Position numbers and translations under genes: made by a program. DNA of 64,000 nucleotides, taken from NCBI GenBank assembly GCA_900239685.1, contig OENT01000658.1, positions 9,457 to 73,456 of the forward strand, read 5' to 3'. Below, piece after piece: positions 62,801 to 64,000 of the stretch (the stretch's first letter is position 1; each line of letters begins with the position of its first letter). The DNA comes from Rotaria macrura. Its lineage: Eukaryota > Rotifera > Eurotatoria > Philodinida > Philodinidae. The notes under the pieces were generated by a model, which worked only from the letters and a program-made list of their open reading frames with translations, did not search any database and was not told where the DNA came from.

Positions 62801-64000
62801 TCTTACAACTAATAAGTAATTGCCATGTTTGATCGTCTTCAAAAGCTATTACTAGTTGATGCATGACACGATATGAGGGAACAAACGACATCTTAAAAAA
62901 TTAATCTATGATCAAACTACACTCAACTCATTTAAAAATGGGTAGATTGATTGCCGTATTGGATTAAAAAAATTCAAGAAAGGCCCCACAAATAACAAGT
63001 TAATTGTTAATTTTGGTTGTAAATAGATGAAGCATGGCTGGATCATTGGCTCAGTATTTAACGATACCACCAGATCAATCATCAGAATTCCGAAACTTGA
63101 CAAGCTCATTTGTGGCGTATCTTAATAGAATGACTGTACTCAGTATTATAAAACTTTTCTTGATTTAATTGTCTATCAGATAATTTCGCGTACAATAGGA
63201 GAAAAAATATTTAGCTAAGATAGAAATTTCGAAAGGTTCGAGCTTCTTAGTTTTCTTGGCATCAAATCATTTGAACTCTATCAATACTAGTTGATTGGAG
63301 TGCCTGTTTCAAAAACAAAGCTTCGATCTTGTCCAAGTTTTGAATAGACAACTTAATCTTTCGATTTATATGGATCAGAGACGTTCTTCTTGTCAGATCT
63401 GAAAAGATTAACATGGGAAGTACAAATTGGTTCTCGATTTTTCTTGTATCTGTTTGGTCGAAAATATTGACCAATACGATTTTGGTTGTGAGTTAGGTGT
63501 GTTGTGAGGTTAAAGACTATCGATAAAAGTGGTTGGGTCGAGCTCGAGATTGGTTTGCTTCTTCTAGGCAGCTTTTCGGATTGAGCTCAGTGAAACTCAT
63601 ACATCCGTCGCCGGACTTGTTTGTTTTCAGGTTGAGGACCAAAATAATAACAATTAGATTTAAAGAGTGCTCACCTAAGTTACGAAGCTCTTGAACCGTA
63701 TGATTGATTAAGTTTTGTGATGGCTTATTCGGCAAGAACTCTTTCATGTAATCTAATCCTTTTTGTAGTGGTGACTTTCGCAAGGCAAATTCGATGTTCA
63801 CCAAATCCGATTGACATATTTGCGGCGTTGGATATCGTTTATCTTCGACTTTGAAATCATACAATGAATAGTAAGTGCCCGCTTGTGTCCTACCTAGTCG
63901 ACCTAAGCGTTGTTTTATTGTCGATTCCGCTGCACGCTCAGCTTTTAGAACAGTTCGTTTTAACTCTGGATCATAAACAGGCACGTTAATCATACCAGTA
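56874..64000 (-). CDS. DEAH helicase - nucleotidyltransferase - PARP fusion (5' end missing)
   Basis: Four exons are visible (63675 to beyond 64000, 61191-62390, 58065-59123, 56874-57133), all joined in phase 1 by GT-AG sites, giving 947 residues. Residues 1-108 are the end of the DEAH helicase core, with motif VI QRLGRLGR at 30-37. Residues about 90-200 resemble HA2 (YGNALAKLPDFGSLPMSKCV). The region near ALILARDIRYSTSVRAK and VGEIKPDWVEY resembles the OB fold that closes DEAH proteins. From about 545 a nucleotidyltransferase-like module has GGFVRD (575-580), D618-L-D620 and Asp670 in FTMDLIEP. From about 770 a PARP catalytic domain has ISIEQVKNP, His835 in LLFHGTSG, Tyr866 in GAYFADD and Glu928 in FTEYIVY. 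Likely an RNA-acting, ADP-ribosylating enzyme; substrate unknown. Introns are long (0.9-2.1 kb) and intron 3 carries a MITE. Confidence 0.85.
57216..57497. mobile_element. MITE-like element in intron of helicase-PARP gene
   Basis: Termini CCCAGGTCGAAC (57216) and its near reverse complement GTTCGTCCTGGG (ending 57497) bound a 282-bp palindromic core of TCGGAATCC/GGATTCCGA words. It sits between exons of the helicase-PARP gene (intron 57134-58064). Several overlapping frames on both strands here are artefacts of the palindrome. The termini and words match the element at 20855-21182. Confidence 0.75.
59124..61190. other. Long intron 2 of the helicase-PARP gene
   Basis: Runs from donor GTACGT at 61190 to acceptor TTAAG at 59124. 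It is AT-rich with no recognisable gene or repeat. A frame at 60628-60858 (-) is Ser/Phe/His-rich and looks like chance. Confidence 0.6.
62391..63674. other. Long intron 1 of the helicase-PARP gene
   Basis: Runs from donor GTGAGC at 63674 to acceptor TTTAG at 62391. Splicing restores LRNLG-ILANAPSELL, which continues the helicase HA2 region. An ATG upstream of the exon (62442) is therefore intronic. Frames at 62912-63109 and 63262-63474 (-) show no domain. Confidence 0.6.

Overview
The window is about 70% AT and is animal nuclear DNA. It carries multi-exon genes with many introns of only 40-90 bp, and clear metazoan families: a TRPV channel, ERLEC1, LSM10 of the U7 snRNP, an SLC43 transporter and a PDZ/synaptopodin-like protein. 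There are no operons or Shine-Dalgarno sites. The compact gene bodies, tiny GT-AG introns and abundant short decayed inverted-repeat elements suggest a small invertebrate. A bdelloid rotifer is my best guess, but this is inference from style and not proven by any marker here.

Layout from left to right. 1-135 holds a small tandem repeat and 136-4100 has no gene I can support. A run of minus-strand genes follows: a secreted Cys-rich protein (4101-5173), a single-pass membrane protein (5456-8780), a low-complexity Gly-rich protein (9226-10616), a secreted chymotrypsin-fold protease with an unusual specificity pocket (11196-12525) and an SLC43-type transporter (14536-16728). From 16.7 to 30.8 kb is a gene-poor stretch with decayed inverted-repeat elements, a MULE-type transposon relic and a possible tRNA-derived SINE. 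Next come a TRPV channel (+, 30860-33563), LSM10 (-, 34282-34878), ERLEC1 (-, 37567-42131), an intronless B-box-like/coiled-coil protein (-, 44468-45772) and a PDZ protein with a synaptopodin-like motif (+, 49115-52054). The right edge (56874 to beyond 64000, minus) holds one large gene.

That last gene is the most interesting object. By joining splice sites in phase, I read a DEAH-box RNA helicase C-terminal half (motif VI, HA2, OB-like region), a nucleotidyltransferase-like module (GG-x-VRD, D-x-D and a distal Asp) and a PARP-type ADP-ribosyltransferase domain with an apparent H-Y-E triad, all in one reading frame. This joins RNA remodelling, nucleotidyl transfer and ADP-ribosyl transfer in one polypeptide. 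I do not know a described protein of this architecture. A role in RNA modification or defence is inference only.

For multi-exon genes I give exon boundaries worked out by hand from GT-AG sites and phase. The summed exon lengths are divisible by three in each complete model, which supports them, but no transcript data were available.
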